Positions 1 to 5,396 are shown, counted from the first letter of the stretch. The stretch: 7,431 bases of DNA from Phycisphaerae bacterium (GCA_030630315.1 DAOVNI010000072.1:1-7431), one strand, 5' to 3'. A program made the numbers and translations. The notes: a model not told the origin generated them from the letters alone.

Positions 1-1
1 T

Positions 2-271
2 TACGGTATAACCTATGCGGCGGTTGACGGAAACCAGCGTGCCTTTGTGTCTGATTTATCCTCCCAACAGTTAAAAGCTACAGCTCTGGGAACGTTTCAC
101 ACCATAGTAGGTTTGATGGCCTTACCGGCAAGTCTTATAGCGGGATTGTTATGGCAGAATATTGCTCCAGAGATAACGTTTATTTATGGCAGTATACCCG
201 GTTTTATTTCTGTTCTTTTGTTCATCGCTTTTGGAAATTATTTTAATGCGCCAAAGGAACTGAATAAATGA
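2..271 (+). CDS. MFS transporter, C-terminal fragment (5' end outside the window)
   Basis: The frame is open from base 2 to the TGA at 269-271 and encodes the last 89 residues of a membrane protein. Two hydrophobic segments are visible: one around HTIVGLMALPASLIAGLLW and one around IYGSIPGFISVLLFIAFG, consistent with the last two helices of a major facilitator superfamily carrier. The stretch G-x-x-Y-A-A-V-D-G-N-Q-R-A-F-V-S-D-L before them, followed by TALGTFHTIVG, matches a loop and helix pattern I know from MFS drug and metabolite permeases. The substrate cannot be read from this fragment. A GTG at 47 could be taken as a start, but the frame is already coding upstream, so the gene enters from the left. 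The protein acts in the cytoplasmic membrane. The terminal TGA overlaps the ATG of a doubtful small frame at 268. Confidence 0.8.
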   Translation, partial: YGITYAAVDGNQRAFVSDLSSQQLKATALGTFHTIVGLMALPASLIAGLLWQNIAPEITFIYGSIPGFISVLLFIAFGNYFNAPKELNK

Positions 272-474
272 AGAGTCCCGAGCAGATAGAAACTCGGCCG
301 ATAAAAGCTGGTTTTGAGACTGTGCGCATAAAAAGGGCGAGGTGGTGGGAACCGGCTGGGGGGGAAACCGGTGTGCCACGCTGCCTCGCCGAGGCTCATA
401 ACCTCCCGCTCCTGGCTTTGAGCTTCATTTGCTGCCAGAAGCAGCACTATTTCGTTACTTCAAAACTGGCCTAA
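268..474 (+). CDS. Doubtful 68-codon ORF overlapping the MFS stop
   Basis: An ATG at 268 overlaps the MFS stop as ATGA. An AAAGGA at 253-258 sits at a usable distance upstream, so translational coupling is possible. The frame ends at 472-474. The 68-residue product is rich in Trp, Cys and Arg, has no motif I recognise, and its middle is encoded by the strong hairpin at 336-390. Against it being a gene: the same DNA also carries an open frame on the minus strand, and the base pairing gives a better explanation of the sequence than a protein does. I list it because the start signals are good, but I think a non-coding RNA or terminator role is more likely. Confidence 0.18.
   Translation: MKSPEQIETRPIKAGFETVRIKRARWWEPAGGETGVPRCLAEAHNLPLLALSFICCQKQHYFVTSKLA
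336..390 (-). terminator. Strong nested hairpin, terminator-like on the minus strand
   Basis: Three nested stems can be read directly: GGCGAGG (336-342) with CCTCGCC (384-390), GTGG (345-348) with CCAC (376-379), and ACCGG (351-355) with CCGGT (368-372), closing on a G-rich 12-nt loop. On the minus strand the outer stem is followed, after one C, by TTTTT (334-330), the layout of an intrinsic terminator for a leftward transcript. On the plus strand no T-run follows, so it is a poor terminator for the MFS gene. Its role as a structured RNA or as part of a repeat family is equally possible. Confidence 0.4.
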
Positions 475-569
475 GAGCTTAACGCCTTTAAATAAGCCTG
501 TCAAATAAAAAAAAGTAAATTTTTTTTTGGGGACCTTATCTACCCGACCTATATTGTCTTTACAGCACT

Positions 570-598
570 AATATACAAGCTGCGACAATAAAATGCAA
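570..598 (-). promoter_or_regulatory. Candidate sigma70-type promoter, leftward
   Basis: On the minus strand TTGCAT (598-593) and TATATT (575-570) are separated by exactly 17 bases. The -10 box matches the consensus in five of six positions; the -35 box only in its TTG. Transcription would begin near 563 and run leftward to the terminator-like hairpin ending near 330, giving an RNA of about 230 nt with no convincing protein. The region is AT-rich, so chance matches are expected. Confidence 0.22.
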
Positions 599-674
599 GT
601 TAAAAATTGCTTTTTTTTTGATTTTTTTGTGCTCATCACGTTATCTATAAGCGTGGTTCATAAAGTGAAATGGC

Positions 675-703
675 TTGAATCTTTGTGCGTATTAGCGTAG
701 ATT
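675..703 (+). promoter_or_regulatory. Candidate promoter upstream of yggS
   Basis: TTGAAT (675-680) and TAGATT (698-703) are 17 bases apart, a consensus-like spacing for the housekeeping sigma factor, each box matching in four of six positions. Transcription would start near 710 and leave a leader of about 147 nt that includes the inverted repeat at 724-752. The spacer (TGTGCGTATTAGCG) resembles degenerate intergenic repeat sequence, so the match may be accidental. Confidence 0.22.
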
Positions 704-723
704 ATGGCTGATAAGTCTAAAAG

Positions 724-846
724 TTGTCATTTTTGGAGTTTTTTGATGACAAAGCCAAAAACTATGTTGAGTATCTGGCCGAAACCGGCTATTTCAAGAT
801 GCTTCTTATTCTGGGCGGTTCGAATTTGTTAATCTTAAATTCTTGA
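724..846 (+). CDS. Possible small protein or gene remnant just upstream of yggS
   Basis: The frame from TTG 724 to TGA 844-846 reads as 40 residues with normal protein-like composition, including LEFFDDKAKNYVEYLAETG followed by a hydrophobic GYFKMLLILGGSNLLI stretch. Its codons look more like coding DNA than those of the surrounding AT-rich spacer. There is no ATG before the middle of the frame, no Shine-Dalgarno near TTG 724, and a stop (TAA 718-720) just upstream. It could be a small membrane-associated protein, the tail of a decayed gene, or chance. It ends 10 bases before the yggS ATG, which would permit translational coupling to yggS. I do not recognise a family. Confidence 0.2.
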   Translation: MSFLEFFDDKAKNYVEYLAETGYFKMLLILGGSNLLILNS

Positions 847-856
847 CCATTTTCTT

Positions 857-1579
857 ATGGCAAAAATTTCTGAAAGAATAGAACGCGTAAAAGGCGTCAT
901 CAACTCTGCTTGTGCCCGTGTCGGCAGAGACCCCGGTGAGATAAAGCTTGTCGTTGTAACCAAATCCGCTACCATTGAGGCCATAAGGGAGGTTATTAAT
1001 CTGGGCCTGGCCGACCTCGGTGAAAACCGGGTTCAGCAGCTGAAAAAAGTTTCCACCCAGATAGCTGAATTTTTGCAAGGGGGAGACGACGATTCAACTC
1101 TGCCGGGAAAAGTCAATTGGCATATGGTCGGCCATCTACAGCGTAATAAGGTCCGCCAGGTCTTGCCCATTGCTTCTCTGATACATTCGGTTGACACACT
1201 TCGTCTGGCGGAAGAGATAAACGCTTCAGCGGCGAAGCTGAACTTACGCCCCAGAGTACTTTTGCAGGTCAACACCTCAAACGAACCGCAAAAATACGGT
1301 GTTCCGGTAGGTGCGACAACGCATCTGGCTGAGCAGATAGAAACATTGCCGAATTTGAAACTGGTTGGCCTGATGACAATGGCGCCGTTGACGCATAATA
1401 AAGATGTCATTCGGGCTTGTTTTGTTCGGGCAAGAGAGTTGTTTATTGAGATGCGCGGCGAAAAAATTGTCGGGCCGGAGTTTACTGAGCTAAGTATGGG
1501 TATGAGTTCGGACTACGAAGTCGCTATTGAAGAGGGTGCAACCATCCTTCGCATCGGCTCGGCAATCTTCGCCGGCTAA
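857..1579 (+). CDS. yggS: YggS/PROSC-family pyridoxal-phosphate homeostasis protein
   Basis: This 240-residue protein is a complete member of the YggS/PLPBP family, single-domain cytoplasmic PLP-binding barrels that buffer free pyridoxal phosphate and influence amino-acid and keto-acid pools. They have no established enzyme activity. Family landmarks appear in order: VVVTKS with the PLP-binding lysine at residue 36, LGENRVQQ (about 54-61), WHMVGHLQRNKVRQ (about 88-101), SVDTLRLAEEI, LLQVNTSNEPQKYGV, LVGLMTMAP and the phosphate-binding C-terminal part LSMGMSSDYEVAIEEGAT with RIGSAIFAG. Length and both ends fit the family. The ATG at 857 gives the expected MAKISERI N-terminus, but no Shine-Dalgarno precedes it; the nearby stop of the 724-846 frame may matter. 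In many bacteria yggS lies beside proC or division genes. Here it precedes a signalling phosphatase after a 314-base spacer with a hairpin, so it is probably transcribed alone. Confidence 0.96.
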   Translation: MAKISERIERVKGVINSACARVGRDPGEIKLVVVTKSATIEAIREVINLGLADLGENRVQQLKKVSTQIAEFLQGGDDDSTLPGKVNWHMVGHLQRNKVRQVLPIASLIHSVDTLRLAEEINASAAKLNLRPRVLLQVNTSNEPQKYGVPVGATTHLAEQIETLPNLKLVGLMTMAPLTHNKDVIRACFVRARELFIEMRGEKIVGPEFTELSMGMSSDYEVAIEEGATILRIGSAIFAG

Positions 1580-1582
1580 CCA

Positions 1583-1614
1583 CGTAGCATAAGACCGCTT
1601 CTGGCAATGCTACG
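1583..1614 (+). terminator. yggS: Stem-loop after yggS
   Basis: CGTAGCAT (1583-1590) pairs perfectly with ATGCTACG (1607-1614) around a 16-base loop, starting four bases after the yggS stop. There is no T-run behind it, so it is not a classical intrinsic terminator; it may protect the 3' end of the mRNA or act with factor-dependent termination. Confidence 0.35.
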
Positions 1615-1820
1615 GGGCTAAGAGCAGCTTTGAGCCGAATAAGTATCGAGGGGCCCCTTTCCCTTAGAAAAAGTTTCTAATCTGTGCCAACGTATCTTTA
1701 CAGACAGTGCGGAAATTACCAATTTTGCACCGGCAGAAAAAAGCAAAAAAAAGCAAAGTGCCACCCCTAACAAGCCGAAATTAGTTTGTACCGATATTTG
1801 TAGAAATGGATATTTGTTCA

Positions 1821-1857
1821 GGGTTGCCATTTTGCAACACGCCGCAAAATGGTGCCC
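1821..1857. repeat. Palindrome with CCATTTTGC/GCAAAATGG arms before the phosphatase gene
   Basis: CCATTTTGC (1827-1835) pairs with GCAAAATGG (1844-1852) around an 8-base loop. GGG (1821-1823) and CCC (1855-1857) extend the stem beyond a small internal loop. The same arm sequence forms the outer stem of the palindrome at 3201-3269, so this looks like a member of a small repeat family. It ends about 36 bases before the phosphatase start and would be in its mRNA leader if transcription starts upstream. Confidence 0.5.
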
Positions 1858-1893
1858 TTAAAGTCCCATAACGCAGCTAAAAAGGTAAATGAA

Positions 1894-3168
1894 ATGGAAA
1901 AAGCAGAACTACTAAGCGCTATTGAACTGCCGAAAAACTTCACAGATGTTCTATACCTGACAAACCAGGGGCAGATGCCATCTGAGATAAAGCGGCTTTT
2001 GAGGCAGAGGAAGCTTTCTTTCAAAGTCCTGCCAATAGAAAAGTTTCCTCAGATACGCGAGCGTCTCGATCTGATTGGAACCGTCATTATCGATGCAAAT
2101 GACCTGGACAAGACGCAGCAGCAGAAACTGGCCCGAATAATTGAATCGCTCGAGATGGAAAATATTGGCGTGATTTTGCTGACCAGCCGAGTGGCATTGC
2201 CCGTAAAAAGTTTTTCTTTAACACCGGCAAAGACCAGCTTCTCTTTGGCCAGCACAATGGAGTCGGTTTCCATAGATGAACTGTGGGTTAGAATAAGTCT
2301 CAATCTTGCATACCGTAAAAAAAGTTCCGGCCTGGCGGTAAAACCTGCCATCCCACCAAAGCAGGTACAAACAATTTACAAGAATAAGCTGGCCGAGCAA
2401 CTTAGTATGACCGGAGCCCTGGTGGACAACCTCGCAGAGCAGCTTCGTCTGGCTGGTCTTGTGCAGCAGGATTTTCTGCCCACTCAACTGCCCAGCACTA
2501 AAGAAGTGCGATGGGCCACAGTCTTTTTGCCGGCCGAGTGGGTCTCAGGCGACATTTACAATATCGTGCGCATCGACGAGCAGCACATAGGCTTTTATGT
2601 AGCTGACGTAGTCGGTCACGGGATCCCTGCCGCACTTTTAACAATTTTTGTAAAACAGGCTCTGGTTATGCGAGAGACTATTGAGAACAATTACCATATA
2701 TTCTCACCGGCGGAAGTTATGAAAAATCTCAATGTGCGGATGGCTGCACAGAAACTCTCCGGCTATCAGTTTGCTACCTGTTGCTATTGTCTGCTAAATA
2801 TAAAGACGCTACAGATAACCTATGCCCGTGCAGGACATCCCTATCCAATTCTTATCAGGCCCAAAGAAAAGCCGGAACAACTGGAAATACAAGGCTCGCT
2901 GCTCGGAATTTTTGGACAAGCCGAATACACCCAGCAGACTGTGCAGCTTCAACCCGGCGATAAAATCCTGCTGTATTCCGACGGAGCAGAGCCCTTTATC
3001 GGCAGTTTCGACGACCAAACCGGCTTTCAATTCAGCGAAGAATTTTGCGAAATCAAAGATTTATCTATTGTCGAGATGTTCGACGAATTCAACACGCTGG
3101 CGCAAAATAAGAAAATCGCCCCATCTGAAATCGATGATATTACAGCAGTTGGCCTTGAAATACTTTAG
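1894..3168 (+). CDS. PP2C/SpoIIE-type serine phosphatase with receiver-like N-terminal domain
   Basis: The 424-residue product has three parts. Residues about 15-145 look like a response-regulator receiver fold, with Asp67 in VIIDAND after a beta strand, but the usual switch lysine motif is not evident, so the domain may not be phosphorylated. Residues about 155-190 form the helical linker ending in AEQLRLAGLVQQDFLP, typical of RsbU-like proteins. The rest is a SpoIIE/PP2C catalytic domain: VSGDIYN (Asp220), YVADVVGHGIPAALL (Asp238), YARAGHPYPI, LLYSDGAEP (Asp363) and the terminal IDDITAVGLEI (Asp414, Asp415). The metal-binding acidic residues are kept. Such enzymes dephosphorylate Ser/Thr on anti-anti-sigma (STAS) proteins in partner-switching control; no STAS protein or anti-sigma kinase lies in the window, so the target is unknown. 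I chose ATG 1894 because AAAGG (1881-1885) stands 8 bases upstream; ATG 1849 lies inside a hairpin and has no ribosome site. Confidence 0.93.
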   Translation: MEKAELLSAIELPKNFTDVLYLTNQGQMPSEIKRLLRQRKLSFKVLPIEKFPQIRERLDLIGTVIIDANDLDKTQQQKLARIIESLEMENIGVILLTSRVALPVKSFSLTPAKTSFSLASTMESVSIDELWVRISLNLAYRKKSSGLAVKPAIPPKQVQTIYKNKLAEQLSMTGALVDNLAEQLRLAGLVQQDFLPTQLPSTKEVRWATVFLPAEWVSGDIYNIVRIDEQHIGFYVADVVGHGIPAALLTIFVKQALVMRETIENNYHIFSPAEVMKNLNVRMAAQKLSGYQFATCCYCLLNIKTLQITYARAGHPYPILIRPKEKPEQLEIQGSLLGIFGQAEYTQQTVQLQPGDKILLYSDGAEPFIGSFDDQTGFQFSEEFCEIKDLSIVEMFDEFNTLAQNKKIAPSEIDDITAVGLEIL

Positions 3169-3196
3169 TTGGCCTAAGTGTCAAAGCTCACTTTCA

Positions 3197-3269
3197 GGTT
3201 CCCATTTTGCGGCTTATTGCAGGAGTCCCCAGACGCCCTTTATTGCGTTTGGGGACCCTGCAAAATGGG
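3197..3269. repeat. Long imperfect palindrome, copy 1 of a 27-bp direct repeat
   Basis: The 27 bases 3197-3223 recur at 3333-3359 with one mismatch. In this copy they form the left arm of a long hairpin: CCCATTTTGC (3201-3210) faces GCAAAATGGG (3260-3269), and inside it GCAGG and TCCCCAGACGC (about 3219-3236) face GCGTTTGGGGACCCTGC (about 3244-3260) with one bulged base and a G-T pair. The left arm carries about 10 extra bases (GCGGCTTATT). It starts 29 bases after the phosphatase stop and could act as an mRNA end structure, though no T-run follows. Confidence 0.6.
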
Positions 3270-3282
3270 GCCGGGAAATTGT

Positions 3283-3310
3283 TTGCAAAAACACCTCTTG
3301 TAGTTATACT
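3283..3310 (+). promoter_or_regulatory. accB: Candidate promoter for accBC
   Basis: TTGCAA (3283-3288) and TATACT (3305-3310) are spaced by 16 bases; the -10 box matches the consensus in five of six positions and the -35 in four. It lies 94 bases before the accB ATG and directly between the two copies of the 27-bp repeat. A start near 3317 would place the second copy entirely in the accBC leader RNA. Confidence 0.4.
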
Positions 3311-3331
3311 TATTAGCTTAACCGACAGCTT

Positions 3332-3380
3332 GGGTTCCCATTTCGCGGCTTATTGCAGGGCCCCCGCAAGATTGGGTCCC
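3332..3380. repeat. Copy 2 of the 27-bp repeat, in the accB leader
   Basis: The block 3333-3359 repeats 3197-3223 with one base change (T to C), which breaks the CCATTTTGC arm. The right part differs from copy 1 but still offers a fold: GGG (3332-3334) with CCC (3378-3380), CCCA (3337-3340) with TGGG (3373-3376), and TTGC (3353-3356, shifted by one base if needed) with GCAA. It ends about 24 bases before the accB start, so it could influence accBC expression. It may simply be a decayed copy of the palindrome. Confidence 0.5.
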
Positions 3381-3403
3381 CTTTATTAAGAAAGGATGCG
3401 GCA

Positions 3404-3907
3404 ATGGCGGAGAACAAAGATAGCGATTTGCAGAAAATTAAAAAACTCATTGAGATAATGAAACAAAATGAGCTGGTCGAGGTTGAAATAAAGCATGGCG
3501 ATGACAAAATTTTTTTGAAGCGCTCCCAACCTCAACCCGCTGTTGGCGGGACCGTAACCGGTGCGGGGACGATTGGGCCGGAATCCGGCGCTGCTCCTGT
3601 CGGTCCCAATGCAGCACCAAGCCCGGCGGCTTTGAGCCAGCCTTCCGCTCCGCAACCAGAGGAGGATTTGGTAGAGATAAAATCACCTATCGTAGGGACT
3701 TTCTATGTCACACCGAGCCCTGATTCCGAGCCTTATGTTGAACTCGGCTCGGCGGTTAGGTCGCAGACGGTCGTTTGTATAATCGAGGCAATGAAGGTGA
3801 TGAACGAAATAAAAGCTGAGACCAACGGAACAATAGTCGAGATACTGGTGACCAACGGCCAGGCCGTTGAATATGGTCAGGTGCTTTTCAGGGTCAAACC
3901 AGACTAA
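3404..3907 (+). CDS. accB: Biotin carboxyl carrier protein of acetyl-CoA carboxylase
   Basis: AccB carries the biotin that shuttles CO2 from biotin carboxylase to the carboxyltransferase during malonyl-CoA formation, the first committed step of fatty-acid synthesis. The 167-residue product has a charged N-terminal helical part (about 1-42), a Pro/Ala/Gly-rich linker (about 45-88) and a biotinyl domain (about 91-167). The biotin site is EAMKVMNEI with Lys131; Val replaces the more common Met after the lysine, which is seen in other bacteria. The AccB-type thumb loop [16 protein letters not shown] is present, which distinguishes it from decarboxylase and pyruvate-carboxylase carriers. I chose ATG 3404 because AAGAAAGGA (3388-3396) precedes it by 7 bases and the product then starts like other AccBs; the upstream TTG at 3353 lies in the repeat. 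accC follows after 72 bases on the same strand, the usual accBC operon. Confidence 0.96.
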   Translation: MAENKDSDLQKIKKLIEIMKQNELVEVEIKHGDDKIFLKRSQPQPAVGGTVTGAGTIGPESGAAPVGPNAAPSPAALSQPSAPQPEEDLVEIKSPIVGTFYVTPSPDSEPYVELGSAVRSQTVVCIIEAMKVMNEIKAETNGTIVEILVTNGQAVEYGQVLFRVKPD

Positions 3908-3975
3908 TTCGTGGTGCGTCGTGCGTGATGCGTCGTGCGTAATACGCAATATGATATACGCAATACGAGATACGA
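3908..3975. repeat. Heptanucleotide repeat between accB and accC
   Basis: From 3915 the spacer reads as successive 7-base units: TGCGTCG, TGCGTGA, TGCGTCG, TGCGTAA, TACGCAA, TATGATA, TACGCAA, TACGAGA, then a partial TACGA. The bases 3908-3914 (TTCGTGG) fit as a preceding diverged unit. The units pair up into 14-base periods, two of one type and two of the other, and TGCGT-AAT-ACGCA at the switch point forms a small hairpin (3936-3948). The block fills nearly the whole accB-accC gap and supplies the bases just before the accC start, where no good Shine-Dalgarno is visible. Confidence 0.75.
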
Positions 3976-3979
3976 AAAG

Positions 3980-5317
3980 ATGTTTTCAAGAATTCTGATA
4001 GCAAACCGTGGTGAAATAGCGCTGCGTATTATCCGTGCCTGTCACGAGCTTGGCATTGAGGCGGTGGCAGTTTATTCCGAGGCCGATAAGGACGCTCCAT
4101 ACCTGCAGCTTGCCGATGAAGCCATTTGTATAGGCCCGGCCAACCCTGCCCAAAGTTATCTAAATATCCCGCGTATCATAAGTGCCGCCGAGATTGCAGA
4201 TGTCGAGGCAATTCATCCGGGTTATGGCTTCCTGGCTGAGAATATAAACTTTGCCCAGATATGCCGGGACTGCGGGATAACATTTATCGGCCCGCCTGTT
4301 GAGGCAATGCGGCTGCTTGGTGACAAAGTCCAGGCCCGCAAACTGGCACACAAAGCGCGGGTGCCGGTTGTCCCGGGCTCTGACGGGGCTATTGAAGAAG
4401 AATCTGAAGCGTTGAAGCTCGCAAACAAAATGGGCTACCCCGTGATGATAAAGGCTGCTGCCGGTGGTGGCGGACGAGGTATGAGAGTTGCGCACAACGA
4501 TATCAGCTTTCGTTCGGCCTTTGGCGCAGCGCAGGCCGAGGCGGAAGCCGCTTTTGGAGACGGCAGCGTCTATCTGGAAAAATTTATAGTTGAGCCCCGC
4601 CACGTAGAGGTGCAGGTAATGGCCGATAACGCCGGCAACGCATTGCACTTTTACGAAAGAGACTGCACCATTCAACGAAGGCATCAAAAAATGATTGAGG
4701 AATCACCCTGTCCTGTCTTGGATGAGCGTGACAGAGAGCAGCTTGCCGAGGCCGCCTTGAGGATTATAAAAGAGGCAAAATATGTCAATGCCGCAACGAT
4801 TGAGTTCCTTCTGGACAAGGATAAAAAGTTTTACTTCATTGAGGCAAATACGCGAATCCAGGTCGAGCACCCCGTTACCGAGATGGTTACCGGCCATGAT
4901 TTGATTAAGTGGCAGCTAAAGATCGCCGCAGGTCAACCTATCAAATTGCGCCAGAAGAATATCAAGCATACCGGCGTGGCAATTGAGTGCCGAATCAACG
5001 CCGAAGACCCCGCAAATAATTTTGCGTCTTGTCCGGGCACGATTACCAGATATATTCCGCCCGGCGGTCCCGGTGTCAGAGTCGATACGCACGTTTACCA
5101 GGGCTGGACAGTCTCGACAAGTTATGATTCGATGATTAGCAAACTTATCGTTCATCAAAGAACGCGAACCGAAGCCATTGCCACAATGAAAAGGGCTTTG
5201 CGGGAATTTGTTATCGAGCCAATCAAAACCACAATACCCGCCTGTCTGGATATCCTCTCACATAACCTTTTTGTCAAAAATAAAATCGATACAGGCTTCG
5301 TCGAACGAAACTTTTAG
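3980..5317 (+). CDS. accC: Biotin carboxylase subunit of acetyl-CoA carboxylase
   Basis: AccC uses ATP and bicarbonate to carboxylate the biotin on AccB. The 445-residue product is complete, close to the usual AccC length. Visible in order: the N-terminal domain start [30 protein letters not shown], the ATP-grasp lysine 158 and glycine-rich loop [27 protein letters not shown], the catalytic/metal block [17 protein letters not shown] (Glu288, Asn290, Arg292), ECRINAEDP with Arg338, and the end of the C-terminal domain. Ala at 289, where Met is common, and STSYDS, where PPYYDS is common, are mild departures. ATG 3980 gives the standard [12 protein letters not shown] start. A GTG at 3935 would add 15 residues encoded by the heptamer repeat and is rejected. 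The start has only a weak ribosome site, perhaps GAGA at 3967-3970. The last 51 coding bases region, 5263-5313, is duplicated downstream of hicAB. Confidence 0.97.
   Translation: MFSRILIANRGEIALRIIRACHELGIEAVAVYSEADKDAPYLQLADEAICIGPANPAQSYLNIPRIISAAEIADVEAIHPGYGFLAENINFAQICRDCGITFIGPPVEAMRLLGDKVQARKLAHKARVPVVPGSDGAIEEESEALKLANKMGYPVMIKAAAGGGGRGMRVAHNDISFRSAFGAAQAEAEAAFGDGSVYLEKFIVEPRHVEVQVMADNAGNALHFYERDCTIQRRHQKMIEESPCPVLDERDREQLAEAALRIIKEAKYVNAATIEFLLDKDKKFYFIEANTRIQVEHPVTEMVTGHDLIKWQLKIAAGQPIKLRQKNIKHTGVAIECRINAEDPANNFASCPGTITRYIPPGGPGVRVDTHVYQGWTVSTSYDSMISKLIVHQRTRTEAIATMKRALREFVIEPIKTTIPACLDILSHNLFVKNKIDTGFVERNF
5263..5313 (+). repeat. 51-bp direct repeat, left copy (inside the accC 3' end)
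   Basis: This stretch, starting TAACCTTTTTGTC and ending CGAACGAAACTT, is identical base for base to 5890-5940. Here it codes for the accC C-terminal residues [16 protein letters not shown] and the first two bases of the final Phe codon. Together with the right copy it brackets the hicAB genes, in the manner of attL/attR or a long target duplication. Confidence 0.95.
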
Positions 5318-5347
5318 AAAATTGTGGATTACTTTGCTTTAGGCGGT

Positions 5348-5353
5348 TATAAT
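5348..5353 (+). promoter_or_regulatory. Perfect TATAAT -10 box upstream of hicA
   Basis: A consensus TATAAT stands 43 bases before the hicA ATG, in the only spacer between the accC stop and hicA. The -35 region is weak: TTGTGG (5322-5327) is 20 bases away and nothing better lies at 17. The weak -35 would suit activation or a moderate basal level. hicAB would thus be transcribed independently of accBC. Confidence 0.4.
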
Positions 5354-5396
5354 ATTTGTAGTTTTGATAAAAATAGAATTGTGAAGAGCATCAAAT

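Larger units (their letters stand above)
272..856. other. Long intergenic region between the MFS gene and yggS
   Basis: No confident gene lies in these 585 bases. The left third is GC-rich and foldable (hairpin 336-390, then small hairpins GAGG/CCTC at 391-405 and GCTGC/GCAGC at 431-445). The middle, about 505-630, is very AT-rich, with tracts A507-514, T520-528, T611-619 and T622-628 that would make the DNA curved or slippery. An inverted repeat TATTGTC (552-558)/GACAATA (584-590) lies between them. The right third holds a promoter-like pair, the inverted repeat TTGTCAT (724-730)/ATGACAA (746-752), a GCCG-AAAC-CGGC hairpin (778-789) and the protein-like frame at 724-846. Confidence 0.6.
1580..1893. 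other. Non-coding spacer between yggS and the phosphatase gene
   Basis: No coding frame is convincing here. The stretch holds a terminator-like stem-loop right after yggS (1583-1614), the 8-bp palindrome GGGGCCCC (1650-1657), an inverted repeat TTAGAAA (1664-1670)/TTTCTAA (1674-1680) with a 3-base loop, an A-rich segment with repeated AAAAAAGC units around 1735-1757, and the palindrome 1821-1857 close to the phosphatase start. I saw no strong promoter; the phosphatase promoter is presumably within about 1690-1830. Confidence 0.55.

Noticed and set aside
47..271. Stand-alone 74-residue membrane protein starting at GTG 47
   Set aside because: The frame is open and coding-like from base 2, with the MFS loop motif upstream of the GTG, so it is the tail of a longer gene.
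330..445. Cobalamin or other known riboswitch, SRP RNA, RNase P or tmRNA
   Set aside because: The fold is strong but I could not find the conserved boxes of any of these RNAs on either strand.
1849..1893. ATG 1849 as the phosphatase start
   Set aside because: It lies in the right arm of the 1821-1857 hairpin and has no ribosome site; ATG 1894 has AAAGG at the right distance and the extra 15 residues have no domain role.
2822..3316. 164-residue + strand ORF over the phosphatase end and the spacer
   Set aside because: It runs out of frame with the intact catalytic domain and into the palindromic repeat; no motif.
3353..3403. TTG 3353 as the accB start
   Set aside because: It lies in the repeat copy; ATG 3404 has a strong Shine-Dalgarno and gives the normal AccB N-terminus.
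3908..3975. CRISPR array
   Set aside because: The units are 7 and 14 bases, contiguous and without unique spacers, and no cas gene is present.
4160..4687. 175-residue minus-strand ORF inside accC
   Set aside because: Antisense shadow of the conserved ATP-grasp region; no recognisable protein.
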